Source: Arcobacter caeni
Lineage (GTDB): Bacteria > Campylobacterota > Campylobacteria > Campylobacterales > Arcobacteraceae
DNA length: 64,000 nucleotides
Assembly (NCBI RefSeq): GCF_003063245.1
Contig: NZ_MUXE01000003.1
Coordinates: 151,461 to 215,460 of the forward strand
Reading direction: 5' to 3'
Shown here: one piece after another, positions 48,770-57,409 of the stretch
Position numbering within the stretch: the stretch's first letter is position 1
How the letters are laid out: every line of letters begins with the position of its first letter
Made by a program: the position numbers and the translations under genes
The notes under the pieces: generated by a model
Database searches by the model: none
Seen by the model: only the letters and a program-made list of their open reading frames with translations
Told to the model about the DNA's origin: nothing

Positions 48770-49671
48770 TGGATACTAAAATAAATTTTTTAAAAATAGG
48801 ATTATTTGTAATAGCCCTAGTGATTTCACTTTTGGTTATAGTTTTTTGGTTGGGAAAATTTGGTTTTGAAAAGAAAAAATTTGATGAATACTCAATCTAT
48901 TTTAGAGAATCAGTTTCTGGATTAAACATTGGTTCTTCAATAAAATATAAAGGTTTTGAAGTTGGAAATGTTCAAGAAATAAAAATAAATCCACTTAATT
49001 CAGAAGAGATACAAATAAATATTCTTATTATAAAAGGTACTCCTATAAAAGAAGATAATTATGCAGTTTTAGGAAATGTAGGGATTACTGGACTTAAATA
49101 TATTGAGTTAAAAGGTGGAAGTAATGATTCAAAACTTTTACACCAAGACCAAAATGGCTTTAGAATAATAAGCTCAAAACAATCTGATTTATCAACTTTG
49201 GTTGATTCTACAACAGATTTAACAAATCAATTAACGCAAGTTTTAGCTCAAATGAAAAAACTTTTGGCAGATGAAAATATAAAAACTATTTCGCAAATAT
49301 TAGATAAAACACAAAATAGTATGAGTAACATAGAACAATTTAGCTCTTATCTTGTAAATAATGAAAAGAAAATTGATGAACTTCTAAAAAATATTTCAAT
49401 TCTGACAAAAAATGGAAATAAATCTTTTGAAAGCATAGATAAATCAGCAAATAGTTTTAAAGACTTAACAAATCAAATATTAGTGGAAATTAAAAAAGGA
49501 AGTTTTGATATAAATGATATGTCAAAAGAGAGTTTTGATAAACTAAATAGTGTTTTAAATAACCTAGATTCAACACTTTTACAAACTCAAACTTTGATAG
49601 ATAATTTAAATCAAAGCCCAAGTGATATTTTATTTAAACAAAAAAATATAAAAAATGGACCAGGAGAATAA
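48769..49671 (+). CDS. mlaD: MlaD-family substrate-binding protein (MCE domain)
   Basis: A 300-residue protein with an N-terminal membrane anchor (about 8-26, GLFVIALVISLLVIVFWLG) and an MCE domain (about 38-118; YFRESVSGLNIGSSIKYKGFEVG). A long helical tail with coiled-coil character follows (about 135-285). Such proteins form hexameric rings that bind lipid in the periplasm. The ATG shares a base with the mlaF stop. Confidence 0.92.
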   Translation: MDTKINFLKIGLFVIALVISLLVIVFWLGKFGFEKKKFDEYSIYFRESVSGLNIGSSIKYKGFEVGNVQEIKINPLNSEEIQINILIIKGTPIKEDNYAVLGNVGITGLKYIELKGGSNDSKLLHQDQNGFRIISSKQSDLSTLVDSTTDLTNQLTQVLAQMKKLLADENIKTISQILDKTQNSMSNIEQFSSYLVNNEKKIDELLKNISILTKNGNKSFESIDKSANSFKDLTNQILVEIKKGSFDINDMSKESFDKLNSVLNNLDSTLLQTQTLIDNLNQSPSDILFKQKNIKNGPGE

Positions 49672-49672
49672 T

Positions 49673-50245
49673 ATGAAAAATCTTTTTTATCTGTTACTAG
49701 TAGTTTTAATATCAGGATGTTCGCTAAAACAAGAAGTTGATATAAATAGTTATTCTATTGATTTTAATCCAAAAAATAGTAGTTATAAAAATATTGGAAA
49801 ATCAATTTTAATTGAAGAACCTTTTGTAAATAAAAGTTTTAATTCAAGAGCTATTTTTTATAGTACAAAACCATATTCATTTGAAGAATACGCAAAAAAT
49901 AAATGGATAAATCTTCCAAGCAATATGATTCAAAACTCTTTATTGGAAACTTTACAAAGTAGTAATATCTTTTCTTTAGTTTTACAAGAAGATACAAAAA
50001 TAAAATATGATTATCTTTTAAAAACAAATGTAATAAAAATCTATCATGAAATAAATGGCGATAAATCTTATGTAATCTTAAAAGTAAAATTTGATTTATT
50101 AAAAGATAAAGAACTTGTAAAAACTTTTACTTATGATAGAAAAGTTTTAGTAAGCAAAAACAATCCTTATGAGTTTGTAAATAGTTTAAATAAAACATTT
50201 GATGAGATAATACAAGAGTTGTTAAAAGAGATAAGTAAATTATAA
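49673..50245 (+). CDS. ABC-transport auxiliary lipoprotein of the mla operon
   Basis: A 190-residue lipoprotein with lipobox ISGC (Cys16) in KNLFYLLLVVLISGCS. The fold is that of ABC_trans_aux/PqiC-like proteins (SILIEEPFVNKSFNSRAIFY; WINLPSNMIQNSLLETLQ). Family members help MCE transporters in the outer membrane or periplasm. I chose the ATG at 49673 because of the AGGAG site upstream and the signal peptide; an upstream in-frame ATG (49655) would overlap mlaD. Its end overlaps the convergent AbrB-family gene by 6 bases. Confidence 0.85.
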   Translation: MKNLFYLLLVVLISGCSLKQEVDINSYSIDFNPKNSSYKNIGKSILIEEPFVNKSFNSRAIFYSTKPYSFEEYAKNKWINLPSNMIQNSLLETLQSSNIFSLVLQEDTKIKYDYLLKTNVIKIYHEINGDKSYVILKVKFDLLKDKELVKTFTYDRKVLVSKNNPYEFVNSLNKTFDEIIQELLKEISKL

Positions 50246-51277
50246 TTTTTTGGCAATAATTGGAGCTAAATTCATAACAATAAAAAGTCTCATAATATGA
50301 TGAATCGTAATATATGGCACATTTGCACCTACAAGTAAAGCTATAAGATTCATCTCTGTTTGACCACCTGGACTAAAAGCCAAAAGAATTGAAACTATTG
50401 GAAAACCAAAAAAATAGTAAGCAATAAAAACAAAAATACTAGAAATAAAAGCGATAATAATAAAGTGCCCAAAAGTTCCCACAAGTGTTTTTATAATTGT
50501 TTTTAACTTAATACCTCTAAAAGTAAAACCTATAATTGTTCCAAAAATTACTTGAACAAATTTGATTAATTCATCGGGAATTAAAGTATGAATAAAACCA
50601 CTACTGTGAACAATAATACTTAAAATCATTGGACCAATCAAAAATGCAGCGGAAATTCGTAGTTTTTTAGCTAATAATGCTCCAAAAACTCCAATAACAA
50701 CCAAATAAAAAAACTCTAATAAATTTGTGTCTTTTATAGATTTTGTGATTAGTTGGTTACCACTTATATCTAAATGAAAAACATATTGAATAATAAAAGG
50801 CAAAGTTAAAACTACAAATAAAAGTCTTGAAGATTGAACCAAAGTGATTTTTGAAGTATCAGCTTTTTGTTCTTCTCCTAAGATTACCATTTCTACAACT
50901 CCACCTGGAGTTGAACTAAAAAAAGCAGTTTTTCTATCAAACTTTAGAACTTTTACATAATAATACATTCCTGCAAATGTAACGATAATTGAATAAGGGA
51001 TAATCAATAAAATACTAAATATATAAATATGTAAAAACTCTAAAATTTGCGGTGTAAAAGCACTTCCAATGATTAACCCTATAAAAATTCTAGCAGGTGC
51101 TGAAAATATTTTTGGATTTAAAATAGGAAGATTTTCAAATCTCATAGCAATGGAAGTTGTAAAAATAGCTCCTAAAAGCCAAGGAAGAGGAAGATGTAAA
51201 AATATGAATAAAATAGAACCAAAAAGACCTATGAAAAGTGCAAGTAACATTTGAGATAATTGTTGCATGTTTATCAT
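50240..51277 (-). CDS. AbrB/PF05145-family membrane protein
   Basis: A 345-residue polytopic inner-membrane protein with about ten hydrophobic segments in two similar halves. Motifs HLPLPWLLGAIFTTSIAM, FSSTPGGVVEMVILGEEQ and AFSPGGQTEMNLIALLVGANVP match the AbrB family (formerly annotated as ammonia monooxygenase), whose function is unclear; transport is suspected. The ATG has AGGAAA upstream. It converges on the mla operon with a 6-base overlap and no terminator between. Confidence 0.85.
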   Translation of the reverse strand: MINMQQLSQMLLALFIGLFGSILFIFLHLPLPWLLGAIFTTSIAMRFENLPILNPKIFSAPARIFIGLIIGSAFTPQILEFLHIYIFSILLIIPYSIIVTFAGMYYYVKVLKFDRKTAFFSSTPGGVVEMVILGEEQKADTSKITLVQSSRLLFVVLTLPFIIQYVFHLDISGNQLITKSIKDTNLLEFFYLVVIGVFGALLAKKLRISAAFLIGPMILSIIVHSSGFIHTLIPDELIKFVQVIFGTIIGFTFRGIKLKTIIKTLVGTFGHFIIIAFISSIFVFIAYYFFGFPIVSILLAFSPGGQTEMNLIALLVGANVPYITIHHIMRLFIVMNLAPIIAKKL

Positions 51278-51325
51278 AGATTTCCTAGTTTAGTTGTTTT
51301 TTCAATTAGTTAAAAAAGTATAGCT

Positions 51326-52963
51326 TTAAGCTTCTATACTTTTTGTAACTAAATCTTGAGCCTCTTTTATAAGTAGTTCTAAATGCTCTTCGTCTATAAA
51401 ACTTTCTGCATAAATTTTATAAATATCTTCAGTTCCAGAAGGTCGTGCTGCAAACCAACCACTTTTTGTTGTAACTTTTAAACCACCAATACTTGCGTTG
51501 TTTCCACTTGCATTTGTATAGATATTTTCTATTTCTTCACCTGCTAAAGTTTTAGATGTAATATCTTTTACGCTAAGGTTTTTTAGTTTTGCTTTTTGTT
51601 CATAATTTGCAACCGCATCAACTCTTTTATAATAAGCTTTACCAAACTCTTTTTCAAATTCTTGATAAATAACACCTGGGTCTTTTTTTAGTTTTGCAGT
51701 AATTTCAGCCGCTAAAAGATTTAAAATAATTCCATCTTTATCAGTTGACCAAACACTTCCATCTTTTCTTAAAAATGATGCACCAGCGCTTTCCTCTCCA
51801 CCAAATGCTAAACTTCCATCAAATAAACCCTCAACAAACCATTTAAATCCAACAGGTACTTCATAAAGTTTTTTATCTAAAGATTTAACAACTTTATCAA
51901 TCATTGAACTTGAAACTAAAGTTTTACCAACTCCTAAATCATTTTTCCAAGATTTTCTATTTGAAAACAGATACCAAATAGCAACAGTTAAATAATGATT
52001 TGGATTCATAAGTCCTACACTTTTTGTTACAATTCCATGTCTATCAAAATCTGGATCATTAGCAAATGCAATATCATATTTATTGGCTAATTGTATAAGT
52101 GAAGCCATAGCATACGGTGAAGAACAATCCATTCTTATTTTTCCATCATGGTCACACGACATAAAAGAAAAAGTAGGGTCAATAACTTCATTTACAATAT
52201 CAAGGTTAAGACCATATATTTCATTTATTTTTTTATAAACTTCTAAACCAGAACCTCCAAGTGGATCTACACCAATATTTAGATTTGCATTTTTGATAAG
52301 ATCCATATCAATAATAGTGTCTAAAGCTTTTACATAAGGCGTTATAAAATCAGCAATTTCTAAAAATTTAGATTCATATATTTTTTCTTTTGCGATGAAT
52401 TTAACATCTTTTAGACCATCTTTTAATATTTCATTTGCTCTTTTTTCTATAACAGATGTAACATCAGTATCAGATGGTCCTCCATTTGGAGTATTGTATT
52501 TAAATCCACCATCACATGGAGGATTATGTGATGGAGTTATAATTACACCATCATTTAAATCTTTTGAATTCTTATTTGATTCAATTATTGTAAAAGACAT
52601 AACAGGAGTTGGAGTATATGTGTTTTTTGGTGCAATTTTACATTGAACTTCATTTGCTAAAAAAACTTGTAAAGCTGTTATTTGAGCAGGTGTTGATAAA
52701 GCATGAGTATCAATTCCTATATGCATAATACCATTTATTGCTGCATTTTTTCTATATTCACAAAGCGCTTGAGTGATTGCTAAAATATGCTCTTCATTAA
52801 AACTTGATTTTGTAGAACTTCCTCTATGTCCAGATGTTCCAAAACTAACTTTTTGACTTTGAACATTTATATCAGGCTTATTAATATAATAAGCTTCAAT
52901 TAGTTTTTCAATATTTTCTAGTATTTCTTTAGGTGCTTTTTTACCTGCTAAATTATTTATCAA
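51326..52963 (-). CDS. pgm: Phosphoglucomutase (alpha-D-glucose-phosphate specific)
   Basis: A 545-residue cytosolic enzyme interconverting glucose 1-phosphate and glucose 6-phosphate. The phosphoserine loop is TPSHNPPCDGG (about 144-154), metal-binding DPDFDRHG (about 301-308), sugar-binding GEESAGASF (about 393-401) and phosphate-binding RPSGTEDIYKIY near the C terminus. Length fits this group (about 545). It starts with TTG behind an AAAGGA site. It links central metabolism with glycan precursors. Confidence 0.95.
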   Translation of the reverse strand: MINNLAGKKAPKEILENIEKLIEAYYINKPDINVQSQKVSFGTSGHRGSSTKSSFNEEHILAITQALCEYRKNAAINGIMHIGIDTHALSTPAQITALQVFLANEVQCKIAPKNTYTPTPVMSFTIIESNKNSKDLNDGVIITPSHNPPCDGGFKYNTPNGGPSDTDVTSVIEKRANEILKDGLKDVKFIAKEKIYESKFLEIADFITPYVKALDTIIDMDLIKNANLNIGVDPLGGSGLEVYKKINEIYGLNLDIVNEVIDPTFSFMSCDHDGKIRMDCSSPYAMASLIQLANKYDIAFANDPDFDRHGIVTKSVGLMNPNHYLTVAIWYLFSNRKSWKNDLGVGKTLVSSSMIDKVVKSLDKKLYEVPVGFKWFVEGLFDGSLAFGGEESAGASFLRKDGSVWSTDKDGIILNLLAAEITAKLKKDPGVIYQEFEKEFGKAYYKRVDAVANYEQKAKLKNLSVKDITSKTLAGEEIENIYTNASGNNASIGGLKVTTKSGWFAARPSGTEDIYKIYAESFIDEEHLELLIKEAQDLVTKSIEA

Positions 52964-53118
52964 GTTTTATCCTTTGCTATTTTAATTGTTTTTATAAAAA
53001 GAATGATTATTTTATCGAAATTGCCCTTTTATATGATTTCTAAATAAAAGATTTAGCATTATTTGAAGAATTATTTAAATAAATTGAAACATTTATTTTA
53101 GAGTAAAGGGAAAAAGAA

Positions 53119-53160
53119 AATTCCCATTTCAATAAGAAAACAAAATATGAAATGGGAATT
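53119..53160 (-). terminator. Terminator of the por operon
   Basis: The perfect 13-bp arms AATTCCCATTTCA and TGAAATGGGAATT enclose a 16-nt loop. On the minus strand the hairpin is followed by TTTTCTTTTT, about 65 bases after the porB stop. Confidence 0.8.
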
Positions 53161-53226
53161 GAAAAAAATTGTTAGAATTTATGAGTTAGATTTAAAAAAG
53201 TTTTTATTTTCTTACAAAAGAAGAAA

Positions 53227-54195
53227 TTACATTCTAATTTCTTCTCTTTTTTGTAAGAATACCCATCTTTCGTCTATTCTTTTTTGCCACTCATCAATTA
53301 AATATTCATATTCAGGTTTAAATAAGTGTTTAAATCTTGGTTGTGCACCTAAATAATCCCTAACAGGAATGATATTTTTTGGTCTATAAGTGATGTTTAA
53401 TTCTCTTCCATCAATGATTTCATATAATGGGAAAACAAGTGAATCAACTGCTAAATCAGAAACTTCGATAGTTTGATTTGGAGCAAATTTCCACTCAGTT
53501 GTACAAGCACTCATTGCATTTATAAATACAGGTCCGTGTGTATCAAAACCTCTTTGGATTTTTTTAACCATATCTTTCCATTTATTAGGAGCAACTTGTG
53601 CAACATAAGGTGCACCATGAGCTGCCATAATTGAAACGATATCTTTCTTTTGTCTTTTCTCACCATAAGAGTGAGATCCAGCTGGTGCTGTTGTTGTACT
53701 TGAACCAATTGGTGTAGATGAAGATCTTTGACCTCCTGTATTTGCGTAAACTTCATTGTCTAAACAAACATACATAAAGTCATGACCTCTTTCAAAACAT
53801 CCAGAAATCCATTGGAATCCAATATCATAAGTAGAACCATCTCCACCAAATGTTACAAATTTTGGTTGAGGAGTATCTGCACTAATTCTTCCTTTATTTC
53901 TTAAAGCTTTGTTCATTGTCTCAACTCCTGCCATTGCAGTTGATGAGTTTTCAAATCCAATATGAATCCATGAACAATCCCATGAAGTATGAGGATAAAT
54001 AGCTGTACAAACCTCTAAACATCCTGTAGATGCAGAAACCACTAAGTTATCATTTGTAGCATTTAAAACTTCTCTTACAATAATAGAGTGCGCGCAACCT
54101 GGACATAAAAGATGTGAACCCTCAAATCTTTCAGCTGCTGTTGAGAATGATTTTAAATTTTTAATCTCTTTTTGTGTATTAACAAGTGTACTCAT
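53227..54195 (-). CDS. porB: Pyruvate:acceptor (ferredoxin/flavodoxin) oxidoreductase, beta subunit
   Basis: A 322-residue subunit that binds thiamine diphosphate: GDGSTYDIGFQW (about 115-126) with the Asn/Gly metal site in DNEVYANTGGQRSS. Early cysteines (LCPGCAH; STGCLEVC) bind the proximal Fe-S cluster. With the other three subunits it converts pyruvate and CoA to acetyl-CoA and CO2, reducing flavodoxin or ferredoxin. An AAGGA site precedes the ATG, two bases after the porA stop. It is last in the operon, and a strong terminator follows. Confidence 0.93.
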   Translation of the reverse strand: MSTLVNTQKEIKNLKSFSTAAERFEGSHLLCPGCAHSIIVREVLNATNDNLVVSASTGCLEVCTAIYPHTSWDCSWIHIGFENSSTAMAGVETMNKALRNKGRISADTPQPKFVTFGGDGSTYDIGFQWISGCFERGHDFMYVCLDNEVYANTGGQRSSSTPIGSSTTTAPAGSHSYGEKRQKKDIVSIMAAHGAPYVAQVAPNKWKDMVKKIQRGFDTHGPVFINAMSACTTEWKFAPNQTIEVSDLAVDSLVFPLYEIIDGRELNITYRPKNIIPVRDYLGAQPRFKHLFKPEYEYLIDEWQKRIDERWVFLQKREEIRM

Positions 54196-54197
54196 TT

Positions 54198-55433
54198 TTA
54201 TATTCCTTGCGTTTCATAAAAGCTAAGTTCTGGACCTCTTACTCCAATAAATCTTTGGATTTTTCCAGATAACTTACCTTCTTTTGCTTCTTTATCTAAA
54301 GTTCTAAATATATCTTTTAAACCAGCAACAGTCATATCTCTTCCACCTAATCCATAAATTAAATTAGAAACTAATGGTCGAGCTTTTGTATTGATTAATG
54401 CTCCTGAAACTTCATTAAATAAAGTTCCAACCGTTCCACCAGGTGCAGATCTATCCATACAAGCGATTGCTTTTACATTTTGTAATGCAACTGCAACTTC
54501 TTCAAGTGGGAAAGGTCTAAATACTCTTGGTGCTACAACCGCTGCATTAATTCCTTCAGCTTTTAATTGATTAATTGCTAGCATTGCAGTTTCAAAAGTT
54601 GAACCTAAACATACAATTGCAACATCTGCATTTTCTAAATTATAAGATTCAACAAGTTTATATTCTCTTCCTGTTAATTCTTTAAACTGCGCAAATGTTT
54701 CTAAGATTACTTTTTTAGAACTCATTAATGCAGCATGTTGTTTTGCTTTATGTTCAAAATGCCAATCTTGCTCTGTTTGAACACCATGAGTTACAGGTTT
54801 ATCAAAGTTTAATAAAGCATTTACTTGTAAGTAATCACCTACAAATTTACAAGCAACATCATCTTTTAATGGCGTAACATTTTGAGCTGTATGTGAAGTC
54901 ATAAATCCATCTTGATTAGAAATAACTGGAAGTCTAACTTCTGGATGCTCAGAAATTTTAAATGACATTAAAGTCATATCATAAGCTTCTTGAGGTGAAA
55001 ATGCATCAATTGAAATCCAACCAGAATCTCTTGTTAAATATAAATCTGAGTGGTCACCATTTACATTTAAAGGTGCAGCTAAAGCTCTATTTACTAAACA
55101 TAACACAACAGGAATTCTCATTCCAGATGCTTGGTATAAAGTTTCAATCATAAGTGCTAAACCTTGTGAAGAAGTTGCTGTTGCCACTCTTCCACCAGCT
55201 GCACCTGCACCTATACATGCAGACATTGCTGCGTGTTCAGATTCAGTCATCATTACTTCACCATCAATATATCCATTTGCATGAAACATTGCATAATTTT
55301 CAACTGTAGCAGTTGAGGGTGTAATAGGATAAGCAGCAACAACATCAACATCAGCTTGTCTTAAAGCCTGAGAGTTTGCCATGTTTCCATCCCAAACTTC
55401 TACCCCTTTTAATTCCATAATTCTCTTATTCAT
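54198..55433 (-). CDS. porA: Pyruvate:acceptor oxidoreductase, alpha subunit
   Basis: A 411-residue subunit with the pyrimidine-side domain of the 2-oxoacid oxidoreductase. Conserved blocks are YPITPSTATVENYAMF, TESEHAAMSACIGAGAAGGRVATATSSQGLALM (read in parts) and DRSAPGGTVGTLF. The ATG shares the A of porD's TAA (TAATG). An internal ATG five codons later is also possible. The set and order porC-porD-porA-porB is that of Helicobacter and other Campylobacterota. Confidence 0.93.
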   Translation of the reverse strand: MNKRIMELKGVEVWDGNMANSQALRQADVDVVAAYPITPSTATVENYAMFHANGYIDGEVMMTESEHAAMSACIGAGAAGGRVATATSSQGLALMIETLYQASGMRIPVVLCLVNRALAAPLNVNGDHSDLYLTRDSGWISIDAFSPQEAYDMTLMSFKISEHPEVRLPVISNQDGFMTSHTAQNVTPLKDDVACKFVGDYLQVNALLNFDKPVTHGVQTEQDWHFEHKAKQHAALMSSKKVILETFAQFKELTGREYKLVESYNLENADVAIVCLGSTFETAMLAINQLKAEGINAAVVAPRVFRPFPLEEVAVALQNVKAIACMDRSAPGGTVGTLFNEVSGALINTKARPLVSNLIYGLGGRDMTVAGLKDIFRTLDKEAKEGKLSGKIQRFIGVRGPELSFYETQGI

Positions 55434-55846
55434 TATTCTTCACCTTTTTTCTTTTTCTCAGGCCATTTACCAAGTGCATCTTCAACTGTTTCATATTCAT
55501 TAAACATTAAAAGTGATTTTGGATTTGTAGGACAAACGCTTACACATAATCCACAACCTTTACAGTGTTCGTAATCAATACCTTTCATCTCTTTATTTCT
55601 AGCAATAATAGATGTATCTGGACAGAATATCCAACAATTTTGACAGTCAATACATGTTTCTGAATTCCAAACTGGTTTAATAACTCTCCAGTCTCCAACA
55701 CTCATACTTTTTGAACTTGTCTCTGAATACATTCTATCTTCAGGTTGAATATCTGCTATATTATAATTTATATCTCCGTTAAATGTGAATAAAGCAGCAC
55801 CAGGTACTAATTCATCCCATCCCATTTCACTTATTGGTTTACTCAT
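55433..55846 (-). CDS. porD: Pyruvate:acceptor oxidoreductase, delta subunit (2x 4Fe-4S ferredoxin)
   Basis: A 137-residue ferredoxin-like subunit with two 4Fe-4S motifs: CIDCQNCWIFCP and CKGCGLCVSVCP. They pass electrons from the TPP site to the external carrier. About 60 residues precede the first cluster. It ends KKKKGEE and overlaps porA by one base. A GGATAAAAG stretch precedes its ATG. Confidence 0.93.
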   Translation of the reverse strand: MSKPISEMGWDELVPGAALFTFNGDINYNIADIQPEDRMYSETSSKSMSVGDWRVIKPVWNSETCIDCQNCWIFCPDTSIIARNKEMKGIDYEHCKGCGLCVSVCPTNPKSLLMFNEYETVEDALGKWPEKKKKGEE

Positions 55847-55856
55847 CTTTTATCCT

Positions 55857-56420
55857 TTAATGAACTTCATCGTAAGCTCGTTGGATTGCAATCATATTTG
55901 CGTCAATAACATTTTGAGGTAACTTTTTAAGTACACCTTTCATTTTCTCTTTGAAGTAATCAAGTTCAAACATTCCGCTTACTTTCATAAATGCACCAAG
56001 CATTGGAGTATTTGGAATAGCTTTTCCTATAGTATCTCTTGCAATTTGAAAACAGTCAAGTACGAATACTCTATCTTCAATTCCTTGTAAAGTTGGAACT
56101 AAAGAAATCAATTCTTTTTTCTGTAAGTGTGTAGTTATTATATATTTTGTTGTATCTTTACCATTTGCAGTGATATTATCTGTAATAGCTAGACCTGGAT
56201 CTAGTATAAATACAAAATCAGGTTGCATATATTTTTCATGGTTTAAAATTGGTTCATCATCAATTCTATTATAAGCCGTCATAGACGCACCTCTTTTAGC
56301 TGAACCATAAAAAGCAAAAGCTTGAACTTGTTTACCCGTTTCAGCAACAACAGAACCAAGACCTTTTGCACCTGTAACGGCACCTTGTCCTGCACGGCTA
56401 TGCCATCTAATTTCTAACAT
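55857..56420 (-). CDS. porC: Pyruvate:acceptor oxidoreductase, gamma subunit
   Basis: A 187-residue subunit of the PFOR gamma family: EIRWHSRAGQGAVTGAKGLG at the N terminus, AFAFYGSAKRGASMTAY, and IPNTPMLGAFMKVSGMF near the end. It is the first gene of the operon, and its promoter should lie in the A/T-rich 309-base gap upstream. GGAGAG is just upstream of the ATG. Confidence 0.92.
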   Translation of the reverse strand: MLEIRWHSRAGQGAVTGAKGLGSVVAETGKQVQAFAFYGSAKRGASMTAYNRIDDEPILNHEKYMQPDFVFILDPGLAITDNITANGKDTTKYIITTHLQKKELISLVPTLQGIEDRVFVLDCFQIARDTIGKAIPNTPMLGAFMKVSGMFELDYFKEKMKGVLKKLPQNVIDANMIAIQRAYDEVH

Positions 56421-56729
56421 AGAGGCTCTCCTTATTATTAATATTAAATCTAACTTAAAAAATTCAATTAGTCTTTAGTATTATAAATAATTTTAGCTTA
56501 AATAAACTTTTATTTATTGATTCTACTATTATATAATGATAGTAAAATTAAGTTTTTTTAAAAGAAAAATTAATTCTATAAATTATTCATATCAAATAAA
56601 GTACTATTCTATCGATATATTTTGTATTATTATAGAATAATACAATTATAAAATTATTATAGAACTTAAAACTTGTATTTTAATATTAAATCTGAATTAA
56701 TTTATAATATTAAGCTATTATTAATAATA
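56421..56729 (-). promoter_or_regulatory. 309-base A/T-rich gap upstream of the por operon
   Basis: No coding sequence is evident here. It should hold the por promoter (minus strand) and the end of the HAD phosphatase transcript. Visible structure: TTGTATTATT / AATAATACAA, a 10-bp inverted repeat with loop ATAG (56622-56645), and a direct repeat ATTATTATAGAA at 56626 and 56653. Counting both strands, ATAGAA-type half-sites occur four times at intervals of about 26-33 bases. Confidence 0.5.
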
Positions 56730-57383
56730 TTAGAGGCTTTTAATGTAACTTATTGCACTAAATGCATTAGGTTTTATAATATTTGTGTATTTTAGTAACT
56801 CTTCTTCTTGTCCATATCCACATAAAACACCAATTGAATTTATATTTGCTTCATTTGCTGCAATTAAATCTAATTTAGTATCTCCAATCATCCAAACAGT
56901 ATGTTTATTTTTATCATAATTCATTTGTTCAAGTGTAATTAAAATGGGTTCAGGATGTGGTTTAGGATTTTGAACATTTTCTCTTCCTGTTACTATTTCG
57001 AAAAATTGTGCAATATCAAAATGCTCTAATAAAGGCATTGTATACATTCTTGTTTTTGTAGTAACAACACTTACTCTTGCAAATAAAGAAGCTTCATAAA
57101 GAGCTTCATAAGCATCTTTTAAAAGTGTAGTTTGCTCTTTTGAAATGATTTTATATCTATTTTTATAAGCATCAACAAAATCCCAAACTTTTGATTCTTC
57201 AACTCCTAATTCTTTGTACATAATATCAAGAGGATAACCAATTAATGATTTAATAGTTTCATCATCACCTTTAAAATCAAAATTTAGTTCTTCAAAAGAG
57301 TGATAAAATGTCGAAACTATTGCATCTGTTGAGTCTATTAATGTTCCATCTAAATCAAAAAGTATTATTTTATTTTTATCCAT
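56730..57383 (-). CDS. HAD-superfamily phosphatase (phosphoglycolate phosphatase-like)
   Basis: A 217-residue hydrolase. Motif I is FDLDGTLIDS with the nucleophile Asp9, motif II is VVTTKTRMYT (Thr), the motif III Lys lies in NPKPHPEPI and motif IV is MIGDTKLDLIAA. A helical cap inserted after motif I makes it subfamily IA, as in Gph, so phosphoglycolate is a reasonable substrate guess only. AAGGA precedes the ATG. It lies 26 bases after the binding-protein gene's stop and is probably co-transcribed with it. Confidence 0.88.
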   Translation of the reverse strand: MDKNKIILFDLDGTLIDSTDAIVSTFYHSFEELNFDFKGDDETIKSLIGYPLDIMYKELGVEESKVWDFVDAYKNRYKIISKEQTTLLKDAYEALYEASLFARVSVVTTKTRMYTMPLLEHFDIAQFFEIVTGRENVQNPKPHPEPILITLEQMNYDKNKHTVWMIGDTKLDLIAANEANINSIGVLCGYGQEEELLKYTNIIKPNAFSAISYIKSL

Positions 57384-57409
57384 ATTTTAATTGTCCTTCA
57401 ATATTATAT

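Noticed and set aside
53147..53356. Small plus-strand open frame overlapping porB
   Set aside because: It runs antisense through the porB 3' end and the terminator, has no ribosome binding site and has no recognisable protein features.
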